A DNA stretch of 64,000 bases from Antedon mediterranea (Eukaryota; Echinodermata; Crinoidea; Comatulida; Antedonidae), in assembly GCF_964355755.1 (NCBI RefSeq), contig NC_092670.1:4799001-4863000 (forward strand), in the 5' to 3' direction. The translations under genes were made by a program, and so were the position numbers. Shown piece after piece: positions 45,101-53,760 of the stretch (position 1 is its first letter; the number at the start of each line of letters is the position of its first letter). Below the pieces are notes generated by a model, which saw only the letters and a program-made list of their open reading frames with translations, searched no databases and was not told where the DNA came from.

Positions 45101-46808
45101 ATCCATCAAGTAACGTTTCAGCAGCAACTACTGACAAATCAAAGTTAAACTCATTCAATGCTTCTTTATTTAAAGATAACAACATCTCATAAGTTTGTCC
45201 GATTTCCCTACTGAAATGTTCTAGACCCAATGACTTCAATGACAGTTTCTCTTCAATTTCATCCAGTTGTTGTTTCAGTGCTGCTAACGTTTCTTTCGAA
45301 CTATTTCCCCCCTCCTTTTTTTCACAAAACTCATTCCATTTAGTAGTGAACTCATCACGTATTGGCTGCAGATTCCAAATGCTGTATCGGTCAGTCATTA
45401 TTTTTACAAGCTCCAAAAAATAGTTTCTTTTTTCACTTTCGTCTGTGTAAGATTTCTGAAACGTCATGTATGTGCAATCCTTACATTGGCTTAGTTCTTG
45501 GTATTTTTTGTGTTGTTCACGACGAAGATTCTTTACTTCTTCTTTCATATTTTCTACATACATTTCATTGTGCATATTCCCTCTGCGTGTTAGCCGGTGC
45601 TGCTCTTTAATTGTCGCTCCAATTTGTTTTGAAAACGTTTGCAATGGTAGCTCATCTTTCTTTTCATTTTGATTTAAGTGTTCAAGCAATATGTCAACAC
45701 TCTGTTTTGCTTCTGAATACATTGGTAATTTTGTATCAATGTGGATATTCATGCTCCATGCTATGTCTATACACATCTCAACACTTCTATTGCTCACAGC
45801 GCCTTCCCTTTGCTGACTCAAACAATCATTTAGAAATCTCCAAATGTTCTTCTTCATTTTGACATCGTTTTTGTTTAATCTATCAGTTTGTTGAAACAGT
45901 TTTATTCCTTGTGTAGAATATTGATTCTCAATCTTTTCAATCGCCTTTTTGTAATTATCCGCAGGTTTATCATAGACCAATAATACGTGCCCATGCTGTC
46001 TGTACAATGATTCAATTAACTCGACGTTACCTTCGTTAAAATCATCAGATGACACAAATGCAATTGTGGCCAGTGATATGACCGATAAAAATCGTGTCTG
46101 AAGTTTGAAATCTGGCGCATTTCCTCGCAGATTTATAAATGCGAGTGCATCCTCAAAGGTTCCTTTCTTTTTTGTAGGAAAGTACCATGCCATTTCTAAT
46201 AACCCGTTTGATAATTCATGTTCTAAAGTACCACCTTCGCAATCATAATTAAAAAAGATATTATGTTGCTGGTCATTGATAATAGTGTTGATTGTGTGCG
46301 ATTTTGACTTTTTCTGTCTACCAATGCGGAGAACCGATACAGTTGGTACTGGGTGAACTGCCATCGGCTTTTCACAAGATCCTTCACTCGTTGTCCATTT
46401 CTTTCTTATTGTACTCATTCCCCACAAAGTCAGTTCCCACTGTTTGTCTTTTACGTCCGTTACAGGTATTAGTAACGGAATAGCTAACTGACACGTAGAC
46501 AATTTTTCAATTAAAATTTGTCTTAAGAAGTTGTCACAGCATAAGAAGACAGCCAATAACGCGTCTAATGGACTTACTTGGCTTTTGTCGTCTAAGTCAA
46601 AACATCTTCCTTCGTAATTATACATTAGTATGTTTTGCAAAATATACCATGGTATTTTTCCCGAATTTTCCTCGAGTTCCTCTAATGAAATAACATTTTC
46701 AGAAAATTCAAGGACTTTATTACGAGTTAATTTTCTAGGATAATATTCTCGTAGTTTTAAATGGTTAATCACCTTATCTAGATATTCAGTACTACTAGAT
46801 GCCATCAT
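42180..46808 (-). CDS. Very large interferon-inducible-type GTPase (GVIN/VLIG-like)
   Basis: A single uninterrupted 1542-codon frame from ATG 46806-46808 (a second Met follows). The N-terminal third has VLIG/URGCP-type blocks (SPLDALLAVFLCCDNFLRQ, CQLAIPLLIPV). The GTPase domain begins near residue 608: P-loop LGIQSSGKSTLLNTLFG, then DTEGLRS (about 660), DNELATLVIGLGDLTIIN (about 690) and FVHQNV (about 735) at the guanine-specificity position. A long Lys/Glu-rich, coiled-coil-like part follows. The C-terminus has a Cys/His-rich segment (CCQEVCIFCKALCDFH) and the family motif HRPQG. Family members are cytosolic or nuclear GTPases, interferon-inducible in vertebrates; function in invertebrates is not established. 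Vertebrate VLIGs are larger (about 2400 residues) but also have the coding region in one exon. Confidence 0.93.
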   Translation of the reverse strand: MMASSSTEYLDKVINHLKLREYYPRKLTRNKVLEFSENVISLEELEENSGKIPWYILQNILMYNYEGRCFDLDDKSQVSPLDALLAVFLCCDNFLRQILIEKLSTCQLAIPLLIPVTDVKDKQWELTLWGMSTIRKKWTTSEGSCEKPMAVHPVPTVSVLRIGRQKKSKSHTINTIINDQQHNIFFNYDCEGGTLEHELSNGLLEMAWYFPTKKKGTFEDALAFINLRGNAPDFKLQTRFLSVISLATIAFVSSDDFNEGNVELIESLYRQHGHVLLVYDKPADNYKKAIEKIENQYSTQGIKLFQQTDRLNKNDVKMKKNIWRFLNDCLSQQREGAVSNRSVEMCIDIAWSMNIHIDTKLPMYSEAKQSVDILLEHLNQNEKKDELPLQTFSKQIGATIKEQHRLTRRGNMHNEMYVENMKEEVKNLRREQHKKYQELSQCKDCTYMTFQKSYTDESEKRNYFLELVKIMTDRYSIWNLQPIRDEFTTKWNEFCEKKEGGNSSKETLAALKQQLDEIEEKLSLKSLGLEHFSREIGQTYEMLLSLNKEALNEFNFDLSVVAAETLLDGYPVELFDGDAGHLPLNWIEAIFDSLRMKIGNKKLFVLSVLGIQSSGKSTLLNTLFGLQFAVSAGRCTKGIFAQLVSFDKGLKETTECDYILVVDTEGLRSIQSTNIHEVHNRDNELATLVIGLGDLTIINIMGENPTDVNDTLQIAMHAFIKMDIVDIKPSCIFVHQNVSNVNDSDLHVQTRNMREKLDKVTQAVAEEENCSGKYKSFSDVINFQENKHVVNVSGLWQGDPPVAPPNPGYSKSILEVKKQVIEFVQKATPKTVHELKKRLSDLWKAILGQNFVFSFKNSLEIQAFNALNTEFVKHARTFRRKAMTYNHNLQLECEKLADEKVKEDGKTVNDSYLKKLDEDISTFKKEMESYFDKERNACQWKGRMDSQREALCTEIKTEHNSAFTSITATKSRRIQIDARIKEHEKEIFKKAKQLADLYRNKDLPPETLKDNFNKNWNKWISDIQFEDDGMDIEQSFQTITEQVFLEHSKPNVLDAWKSDFSRTEIVKGDLDFSQSRGPKQRSYKAHLHDLNIRKNKILEELQTQISKHTKNGINYTQSLGHDMVSSLSKSLEELEVPLGLTKKAIIRLTVCNFMKLLKPDLQKMQTKYKLKNDPKCYMEEQHDRLWKMFKEDCTDLHIHDTRASAISREIKTAIEKSLPNKCKMKVIAHIEGLSRSKMFYSKMSLHAHMLIEIADKGNFISFKDYLRDPVQCIKNFTSEQIKKECLVKRTGLCLLEKTYRAKALEMFTGLKEVINDVCKDGTITMKSWWPTFLENIDNELPLRKNTTFLNEEKTMDLNKLKDKLLIELESVEDSIMNAYEDSLFDSIRDECRDFFTFDLLCCQEVCIFCKALCDFHDKHDNHRAGCHRPQGVSGYHNSKEPRKLVTDVCTTLVMSEDSRFKNADTKDKYVHYQKYSSVNARYKSWKIEPMAGESEMFWKWFMTTYNRELAEYYTAEMADIPDGWKTITLEDVKKDMENIYCL

Positions 46809-47399
46809 GAATTATAAGCAGAGGCTGTACTATTGATTGATAACGTATTGAACGATTCTATCAATTTACAATCTTGAAAGAAATACATAAATTTACAAGT
46901 AAAAATCGTCCGGTGATAACCGAATAAATTTTATGTATAATATACATAAACATAACAGGCACAGAACAGGATATTATAAAATTACCAATTATTATTATTA
47001 CCAACAATTATTAATTAATTTTCTTCATTTACTTATTACTGGTAAAGTTCATGTCCCCATCTGTGATAGAGAAACGATACGTCATAGGCCTACAGTGGAT
47101 CTGAAACAGAAAATAAAGATATAATTCAAGGTATTGTTATTGCATATGTATCAATAATTAAAACCATAAAGGCAATCAAAGACAGAAATGCGTACAGTTT
47201 TTTACAGAGATAAAAAAAAATTATATATTATAATTATTACTAGTACATTTTATTGTAGGTCTACTTCACAGACATTTACAGAAAGGAATTCATAAATAAA
47301 TAAAAGGATTTTAGTTTTTAATAGAGATATATGTTGATATAAAATTTGCGATACACCACGTGTATTAGTTCTGAAAATAACTGTTGTATGGAACGCCGT
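46809..47399. other. Upstream region of the GTPase gene
   Basis: Presumed to contain its promoter or an upstream untranslated exon, but no specific element was recognised. Confidence 0.45.
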
Positions 47400-47645
47400 T
47401 TACGCAACATTTCGATGATATGAATTGTATGACGCGATATGTGAATGAAATGCATCGATATGAATTGAATGGCGCGATATATGAATGAAATGTTTTGAAT
47501 TGAATGCTTTGAATTGAATGTTTTGAATGAAATGTTTTGAATGCAATGTTTTGAATGCAATGTTTTGAATGAAATGTTTTGAATGAAATGTTTTGAATGA
47601 AATGTTTTGAATGAAATGTCGGAATGAAATGTTTGAATTGAATTG
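47400..47645. repeat. 14-base tandem repeat (TTTTGAATGAAATG) with 39-base flanking units
   Basis: Roughly ten units of 14 bases with A/C and small length changes (47484-47645). They are preceded by two units of about 39 bases containing CGATATGAATTG and GCGCGATAT. Minus-strand open frames rich in FIQNISFKTF are products of the repeat. Confidence 0.92.
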
Positions 47646-47714
47646 AAAAGTCAAACTATTGGTGGCGCGCGTATGTCATTCCCGCTCGCGATTTTTTCTC
47701 AACTTCTTAGGCCT

Positions 47715-47793
47715 CTTTACAGAGAATCCTAACAGACCTGGGTTTGGAAATATGTATTCCACTGTTTCAGGTCTGTTAGGATTCTCTGTAAAG
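47715..47793. repeat. Perfect 26-base-arm hairpin
   Basis: Arms 47715-47740 (CTTTACAGAGAATCCTAACA then GACCTG) and 47768-47793 are exact reverse complements with a 27-base loop. Confidence 0.95.
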
Positions 47794-47858
47794 GATCCAT
47801 ATTGATGACAGCGTGGAAAGGAGATGAGGGTACCCAGACTTAGGCGTATGTCTGAACG

Positions 47859-48765
47859 TTAAACCGGACTTTAGTCGTAGTTCGAAGTTCGACTTGAAAA
47901 AGTCGTAGTTCGAGCTATTACTTCAAATTCGATTCAAAAACGAAGTAGTCGAAGTTTGCAGTTCGACTTAATGAAGTCGAGCTTTTAGTCGAGTTGCACA
48001 CGTCTGGGTAACAAAGGCTAAACATTGGCCAATGACAAGAGAGTATTTGAGGAGCAGACGACATTTTGCGCATTGATATCACTTTCCATTTTCTTACAAA
48101 ACTTTTTACGCATCAGGACTATATACATGAAAAATAATTTTAATCGTTAATTATTAGAACAAGATCAGTATTAATTTAACAGTCAAGTACTTTTGATTAA
48201 CAACAAACAAAATCTTCAAAATATATTTAGGAACCATGGCGGTACGGTAACTTTTATATTTTCTAGGCCCCCAACAAAGTATGATCGGGACGAACCACGC
48301 ACTTCATAGCGTGACAAGAAAGCGCTAGGCCCCCTAAACATTTCTTCGCGTGGTGAATTTCCGCATCTGCCATTGTCGCTATGGCGTCACGTAGTTCACG
48401 TCGGACTTGCGCGAAGAAAATAATGTAATTTGTATACAGTTGTAAATAAAGATGATTTTCGTTATTATAACTTATACCAATGTATATTTAATTGAGATAA
48501 TATTATAAATATAGATATTTCATTCTTCAATATCTGGCCAATATAACAACTCAATGACTGACGTTTTTGATAAACATCGTTTAAAAACCATTTAGTCGAC
48601 CATTTAGCCTGCCCCCTCCAGGACTAAAAAAATCGATCAAAATCCGTCTCGATTTAGTCGAGGTTGGCCTGAATTAGTCGGTGATTTAGTTGAAGTTCGG
48701 TTTATGAATTAAAATGACGTCATTTTTTTAGTTTTAGCTCGAATTACGACTAAAGTCCGGTTTAA
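47859..48765. mobile_element. Non-autonomous TIR element, about 0.9 kb
   Basis: Ends are TTAAACCGGACTTTAGTCGT and its reverse complement (ACGACTAAAGTCCGGTTTAA). Pairing continues as (A/G)TTCGA, and a CGTAT/ATACG pair lies just outside. Internal sequence has many TTAGTCG/CGACTAA subrepeats and no coding capacity. Target duplication not resolved. Confidence 0.85.
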
Positions 48766-48925
48766 GAATACGGGCGTTAGAGTCGATGGCACTTAATGCG
48801 CGGCTAATTGCAATTATTGAATTCCATAAAAGAAGTTTAAATAGTCTTAGTTTTACAGCCGTCTAATAAACGTCACGTGATATCAATTTTGTCGATAGGT
48901 GGCGGTATAAATTACGCAATATTTG

Positions 48926-49348
48926 ACTGCATGACGATTGGTGTGTACTGCATGACGATTGGTGTGTACTGCATGACGATTGGTGCGTACTGCATGACCA
49001 TTGGTGTGTACTGCATGACCATCGGTGTGTACTGCATGACGATTGGTGTGTACTGCATGACGATTGGTGTGTACTCTATGATGTACTGCATGACGATTGT
49101 TGTGTACTGCATGATGTTTGGTGTGTACTGCATGACGATTGGTGTGTACTGCATGACCATTGGTGTGTACTGCATGACGATTGGTGTGTACTGCATGACG
49201 ATTGGTTTTTACTGCATGATGTTTGGTGTGTACTGCATGATGATTGGTGTGTACTGCATGATGTTTGGTGTGTACTGCATGACGATTGGTGTGTACTGCA
49301 TGACCATTGGTGTGTAGTACTGCATGACGATTGGTGTGTACTGCATGA
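48926..49348. repeat. 21-base minisatellite, about 20 copies
   Basis: Unit ACTGCATGACGATTGGTGTGT with variants GACCATT, GATGTTT and GATGATT. The period is seven codons, so both strands stay open in several frames; two short irregular units interrupt the phase. Not called as a gene. Confidence 0.96.
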
Positions 49349-49428
49349 TAAATGTGAACTGAAGGGAGAGGAGGCGTTCCATAGAGGCATACCCAACTCA
49401 ATTATTGCTGGCCATGTTGTCGCTATTA

Positions 49429-50258
49429 AGCCCCTTTCTCACAGATGTGTCTGCAATATACCGGTACAGTGCTGGCGTCGTGCCGGTATCGTTACCGGCA
49501 TATACCCATTCTCATCGGACTATCGTGCCGGAAATATAACCGGTATATACCGGCTTTCTGTGAGAAAGGAGTCGGGCATATTCGGCCAATAAAAAGTCTC
49601 TGACAAAATAATTATTGAGGGCGTCCTTTATTGTTATTATTTTTGTCTAGGGATATATGGCGGCGAATGTTAGGTTACAGATTATTATCTTCCTTTATAG
49701 CATATTTATGCAATACATGCTATGTACAGTATATTGTGCATATATTATACAGGTACAGCAATTAATTAGCCGTCATCGGCAATCTGTAAAACACCTTAGG
49801 AGGCTGTACAATTTACAAGGCGACGAAGGGTCAGGCTAGTTAGGCACCAACAAAGAGCTAGCTAGGCCTATATGGCCCAGGCCTGCTATAGATTATGCTA
49901 CAAATTTCTTCTTGTCCCCTTATTTTAAGCAGCTCTCTTATCTCATTATCCCTCCAGTTTGACATTATTATTGTTAATTGAATTGAATCGGCGCCAAAGT
50001 GATACACTTGACCGCGCAAGGTGTCTGAAGCCTCGACAGGGAACCCCGGAATATAACGACGTTACGTTCTCACAGAATGACCGTCTGGCATTGCGGGGAA
50101 TATCCCTAGAATATTACTAGGTCTAAAGCAGGTCATGTCGATGCCGGCATGGTGCCGGCATGATGCCAAGACGACCCGTTCTCACAGAAAACCATACCGG
50201 CATGGTAATGGTATATTCCCGCAATATTCCTGGCACTCAGCTCTGTGAGAAAGGGGCT
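49429..50258. mobile_element. Non-autonomous Harbinger-like element with TTA target duplication
   Basis: 830 bases with 16-base perfect terminal inverted repeats (AGCCCCTTTCTCACAG), flanked by TTA on both sides (49426-49428, 50259-50261). The interior is full of palindromic CCGG-containing sequence (TACCGGTA, GCCGGCAT) and additional inner copies of the TCACAGA end. Three-base TWA duplications are typical of PIF/Harbinger. The unoccupied site with a single TTA is at 53092-53094 in a duplicate of the flank. Confidence 0.9.
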
Positions 50259-50261
50259 TTA

Positions 50262-50405
50262 GAGAGGTTTCGCAACGCAACGAATACGATAACGAAAACG
50301 TTTTCCTAAGCCAGTAAAAATCTGTTTAGCATGGCAACAATATTGAGGGCGCCGTCCAAAATATGACAGCGGTGAATTTGAGCGAAGCGCAGGTACGTCT
50401 GGCCA
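50262..50405 (+). repeat. Flanking repeat, copy 1 (partner 53095-53220)
   Basis: Shares GAGAGGTTTCGCAACGCAAC, GATAACGAAAACG, CTGTTTAGCATGGCA, TTGAGGGCGCCGTCCAAAAT and TTTGAGCGAAGCGCAGGTAC with the partner, same orientation. Confidence 0.9.
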
Positions 50406-52940
50406 TGTTGGCCATGTTCAGTCGGAAAGCCGCGTTGGTAACGCATCACTGATTTCATTCATTGTGAGGGCGCGCTTCGTGGAAAATGCTGGAATTTTTG
50501 CTATTTTAGTACACTTTGAAAATTGTATAATTTTGATATTAGATGAAATCAATAAACGTAGGCCTATTTCAATAGTTGAACTGCAAGCGTAAATAATGAT
50601 AAAAACTGTGATCTAAATTCCACAGTTTTTTTGTTTCGAGAAATATCATTATTTTGTGTATAAACTTTTTTATTTATATTTTTTTTTAAATGATGGTAAA
50701 AAATCATTAAATTTTATATTTTCTAGATAAGGTTTCAAAGCGAATTTAAAATCCTTTCAAGATAAACTATTAAGCTATCTATTAAAATAAAAATCTAATT
50801 TTTAGCTTTCTTGGGATGCAACTCCCACTAATCAAACCAAACCTACTACATTTCTGTTCAGTTACGATCGAAAAACCGCCATTTTGAAACTTTGTTTACG
50901 TTTTACAAAGCTGGTACGAATCGACCCGGACCGAATCGTGTCCCTGTTTAATCCGGTTGTTCATGGAGGCGTACTGCGTCACAGGCCTAATGTTTCAATC
51001 TGCTGCCCGATTATTGTTCTATTTGGTTTCTGAGCTAGGAAAGGCCTACTTAGACTAGCTACTATAATTACTTACTTAACTTCTAGCCTAGCTAGGCCTA
51101 AAAATAGTATTTTCTAGGCCTAGTTAGGCTAGTAATTCTGATAGTAGGCCTAGTTTGTGTTATAGGGCCTATAGTAGCTGGAGTAGAAGTAGACATAATC
51201 TGGGTATATACCAAGCAAGAAGAAGCCTGAAGAAGAACCTAGGCCCAGAAAAAATTACAAAAACTGTTAAAAAACAATAAATTGAAAAACAAAGTGCCAA
51301 AAGATAACCCATTTTCAATTTATATATAAATATGGTGGGGAATGTTATTTATAAAATCAGGCATCTTTTGTTTGAGAGACTCAACCATGTATTTTTATAT
51401 GGTCATGTTTTTAAAAAAGATAATTATTAGCCCATCATTTACTTGAGTATTGTTAATTGGTTGGTACTTGTAAGTATATCAATATCTGGCAGTAAATTTC
51501 ACACTTGTATACAGAAATATTCTATTACTTTATTAGATACAACTTACATTTCACACAAGCTGTATATGTATACATATACAGAATGTGAAAAAAATACAAC
51601 CTTTCAAACAATTACTGATACAAATAGTAAATACTACTGTATATAAAAACTTCTAATAGCACCTTGTTCATCAGACATAACAAACTAGCTAGGCCTAATA
51701 CTGTAAATATAAAATATGCCACCATATGTAGGCCTACTTTTTGAGATATCATTTTTACTTGAGTCTTACTGTTGTACTGATTTTATGATTGTTTTATGTT
51801 TATATTGTATGCATCACCTGTGCGACTCTGGTTAATAAAGTAAATCAATCAATCAATTGCAACTTAATTTATATCTTTATAAAAATTTACTGATCTGAAA
51901 CACTTCTACAACTTAAATGAATATAAATTTATATGTTATACTGTATTAGCGAATAAAATGAAAAACTATCAGCAATGATATTGAAATCGAGAAAACCACT
52001 TTACAGCTTCCACCGTCCAACCTCATATTGAAGAACGAGATAGAAAATCTTGATACCAACAAAAAACCTGAAATGAAAATGAATAGCTGAAATGTAAAAA
52101 CTATTTAAATAATTGTCACTATGACGAAAACATTTTCTTAAATACTGTATAATTATATAATTATTCCACAACCTGAAAACATATTCAGATAAAATATGAC
52201 TGTACTGTAGGCCTACCATAAAAAAGCACTAAACACAAAACTTCCTTGTGTCTGTATATTTATTGTATAATTATTAATACAGTAAATAAATTGTACCCAT
52301 CAGTTGCCAACAATAATGAGGATATTTAACTATATGTCAGGCTGCGATTGGCTTAATTATCTTTTTAAAACCTTCCCAACGCATCTTCAATATAAACGAA
52401 ACTTTAATAATACTAAATTGTAACTAAAGTATTTTAATTATCAACATGTTACTAAGGCTAAGCCTAGGCCGATATTACGACAACGATCCACCAGGTCGTG
52501 CACACACCCACACCTGCAACAACCACAATCAACACACCATGCACCACACACGACGTAACTAGTGCCGCGAGACGTAACAATTATGTGAAATGAGGACCTT
52601 TTTTAAAATGTTCGCTGTAGGAAGCTTAAATAGGGTTTCAAGCCAATTTTAACGTAAAACAGACTGTTGATACTTACTCTATCCATATACGCCGATTTTT
52701 TGGTAATTCACTGTATGGGATGCAAATCCCACTAATGGAAAATTTGTAAACAAACACAAGTTAGAAAACTTCAGCTTTGACGGCTGCACACGAACTTTGG
52801 AAAGAAACTGTCACTGACAACAAATCCAACAAATTATTCCGAAAATTAGGTGACCTGCGACATCTTAAACATATAAGGAACTGATCTTACCATATATGGT
52901 TAATTTTTCGCCTATTAATGTTTATTAAACAGCTATAAAA
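50406..52940. other. Intergenic, no gene supported
   Basis: Contains a short hairpin (50605-50634), a TAGGCCTA-rich patch (51030-51180), and a possible LINE 3' end near 51830-51860 (GGTTAATAAAGTAAATCAAT then CAATCAAT). Confidence 0.5.
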
Positions 52941-52949
52941 TGACGTATA

Positions 52950-53220
52950 CTTTATGCTAATGTTTTCGCGCGAAACGTTGATGCCTCTGTGCCGAGAGAG
53001 GGCTTCTAAAATTAATGACGTCATGCGAAGTCGAAAATTTCGCGATAACGGTCATATTTCCCAACGCGGCTCTCCGACTGTGTTGTCGCTGTTAGAGAGG
53101 TTTCGCAACGCAACGAATATGATAACGAAAACGGGTGCGTCAATCTGTTTAGCATGGCATCAATATTGAGGGCGCCGTCCAAAATATGACTGCGGTAAAT
53201 TTGAGCGAAGCGCAGGTACC
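52950..53220 (+). repeat. Flanking repeat, copy 2, with unoccupied TTA site
   Basis: Matches the DNA either side of the 830-base element: TGTTGTCGCT then GTTAGAGAGGTTTCGCAACG, with one TTA (53092-53094). Confidence 0.88.
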
Positions 53221-53249
53221 TCTGGATGGCAAACTACAATGTAGGCTAC

Positions 53250-53456
53250 ACTTTTTTTTCCAGACGTTTTTTTGGGTGCAGCAGCTTGGACCTATAAATT
53301 AGTCGAGTTTACAAAAGTCCGAAAGTGTCAGCCTTAGATCAGGGAGGTATAATATTTATACCTCCCTGCTTAGATATAGGCCTACAGCTTTTGCGATGAT
53401 AAAGCTTCTTGTTGATTATGTCCTCTAGGGTTAGCTGGTTAAAGCAGCGGCGCGAA
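53250..53456 (+). repeat. Dispersed repeat ending in GCGGCGCGAAAA, copy c
   Basis: Shares CCAGACGTTTTTTTGGG, CCTATAAATTAGTCGAGTTT, GTGTCAGCCTTAGATC, GATTATGTCCTCTAGG and the GC-rich end with copies at 9600, 12306 and 33170. Confidence 0.75.
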
Positions 53457-53559
53457 AAGTGATTAATACCAAATTTGACATATTTGACCTCTAATGACCC
53501 CTAAAATATATGTTCCACTAACCATATTTTGGTAGATTTTGAAAAGAAAGTGTCCTACT

Positions 53560-53760
53560 AGTTACTGAATCGGCAAGGGTTCGAGGCCGACTCGCTCCTT
53601 GTTCTGGTGGTGGAACAAGTCTTCTCGGATAAGGACTATAAACCGTAGGTCCAGTGTACACAGTTATAACCTGTGTGTACTTTAAAGAACCCAGTTCATT
53701 ATTCGAAAAAGAGTAGGGGGTTACCCCGGTGAACTGGTTCACACAATAGCCCATGTATCA
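53560..53760 (-). repeat. Dispersed module with GGGGTAACCCCCTACTC core, inverted copy
   Basis: Reverse-complement match to 18661-18755. The plus strand next to it has a B-box-like GGTTCGAGGCC. Confidence 0.8.

Noticed and set aside
42452-46483. Several 60-110-codon frames inside the GTPase gene on both strands
   Set aside because: Shadows of the 1542-codon coding frame.
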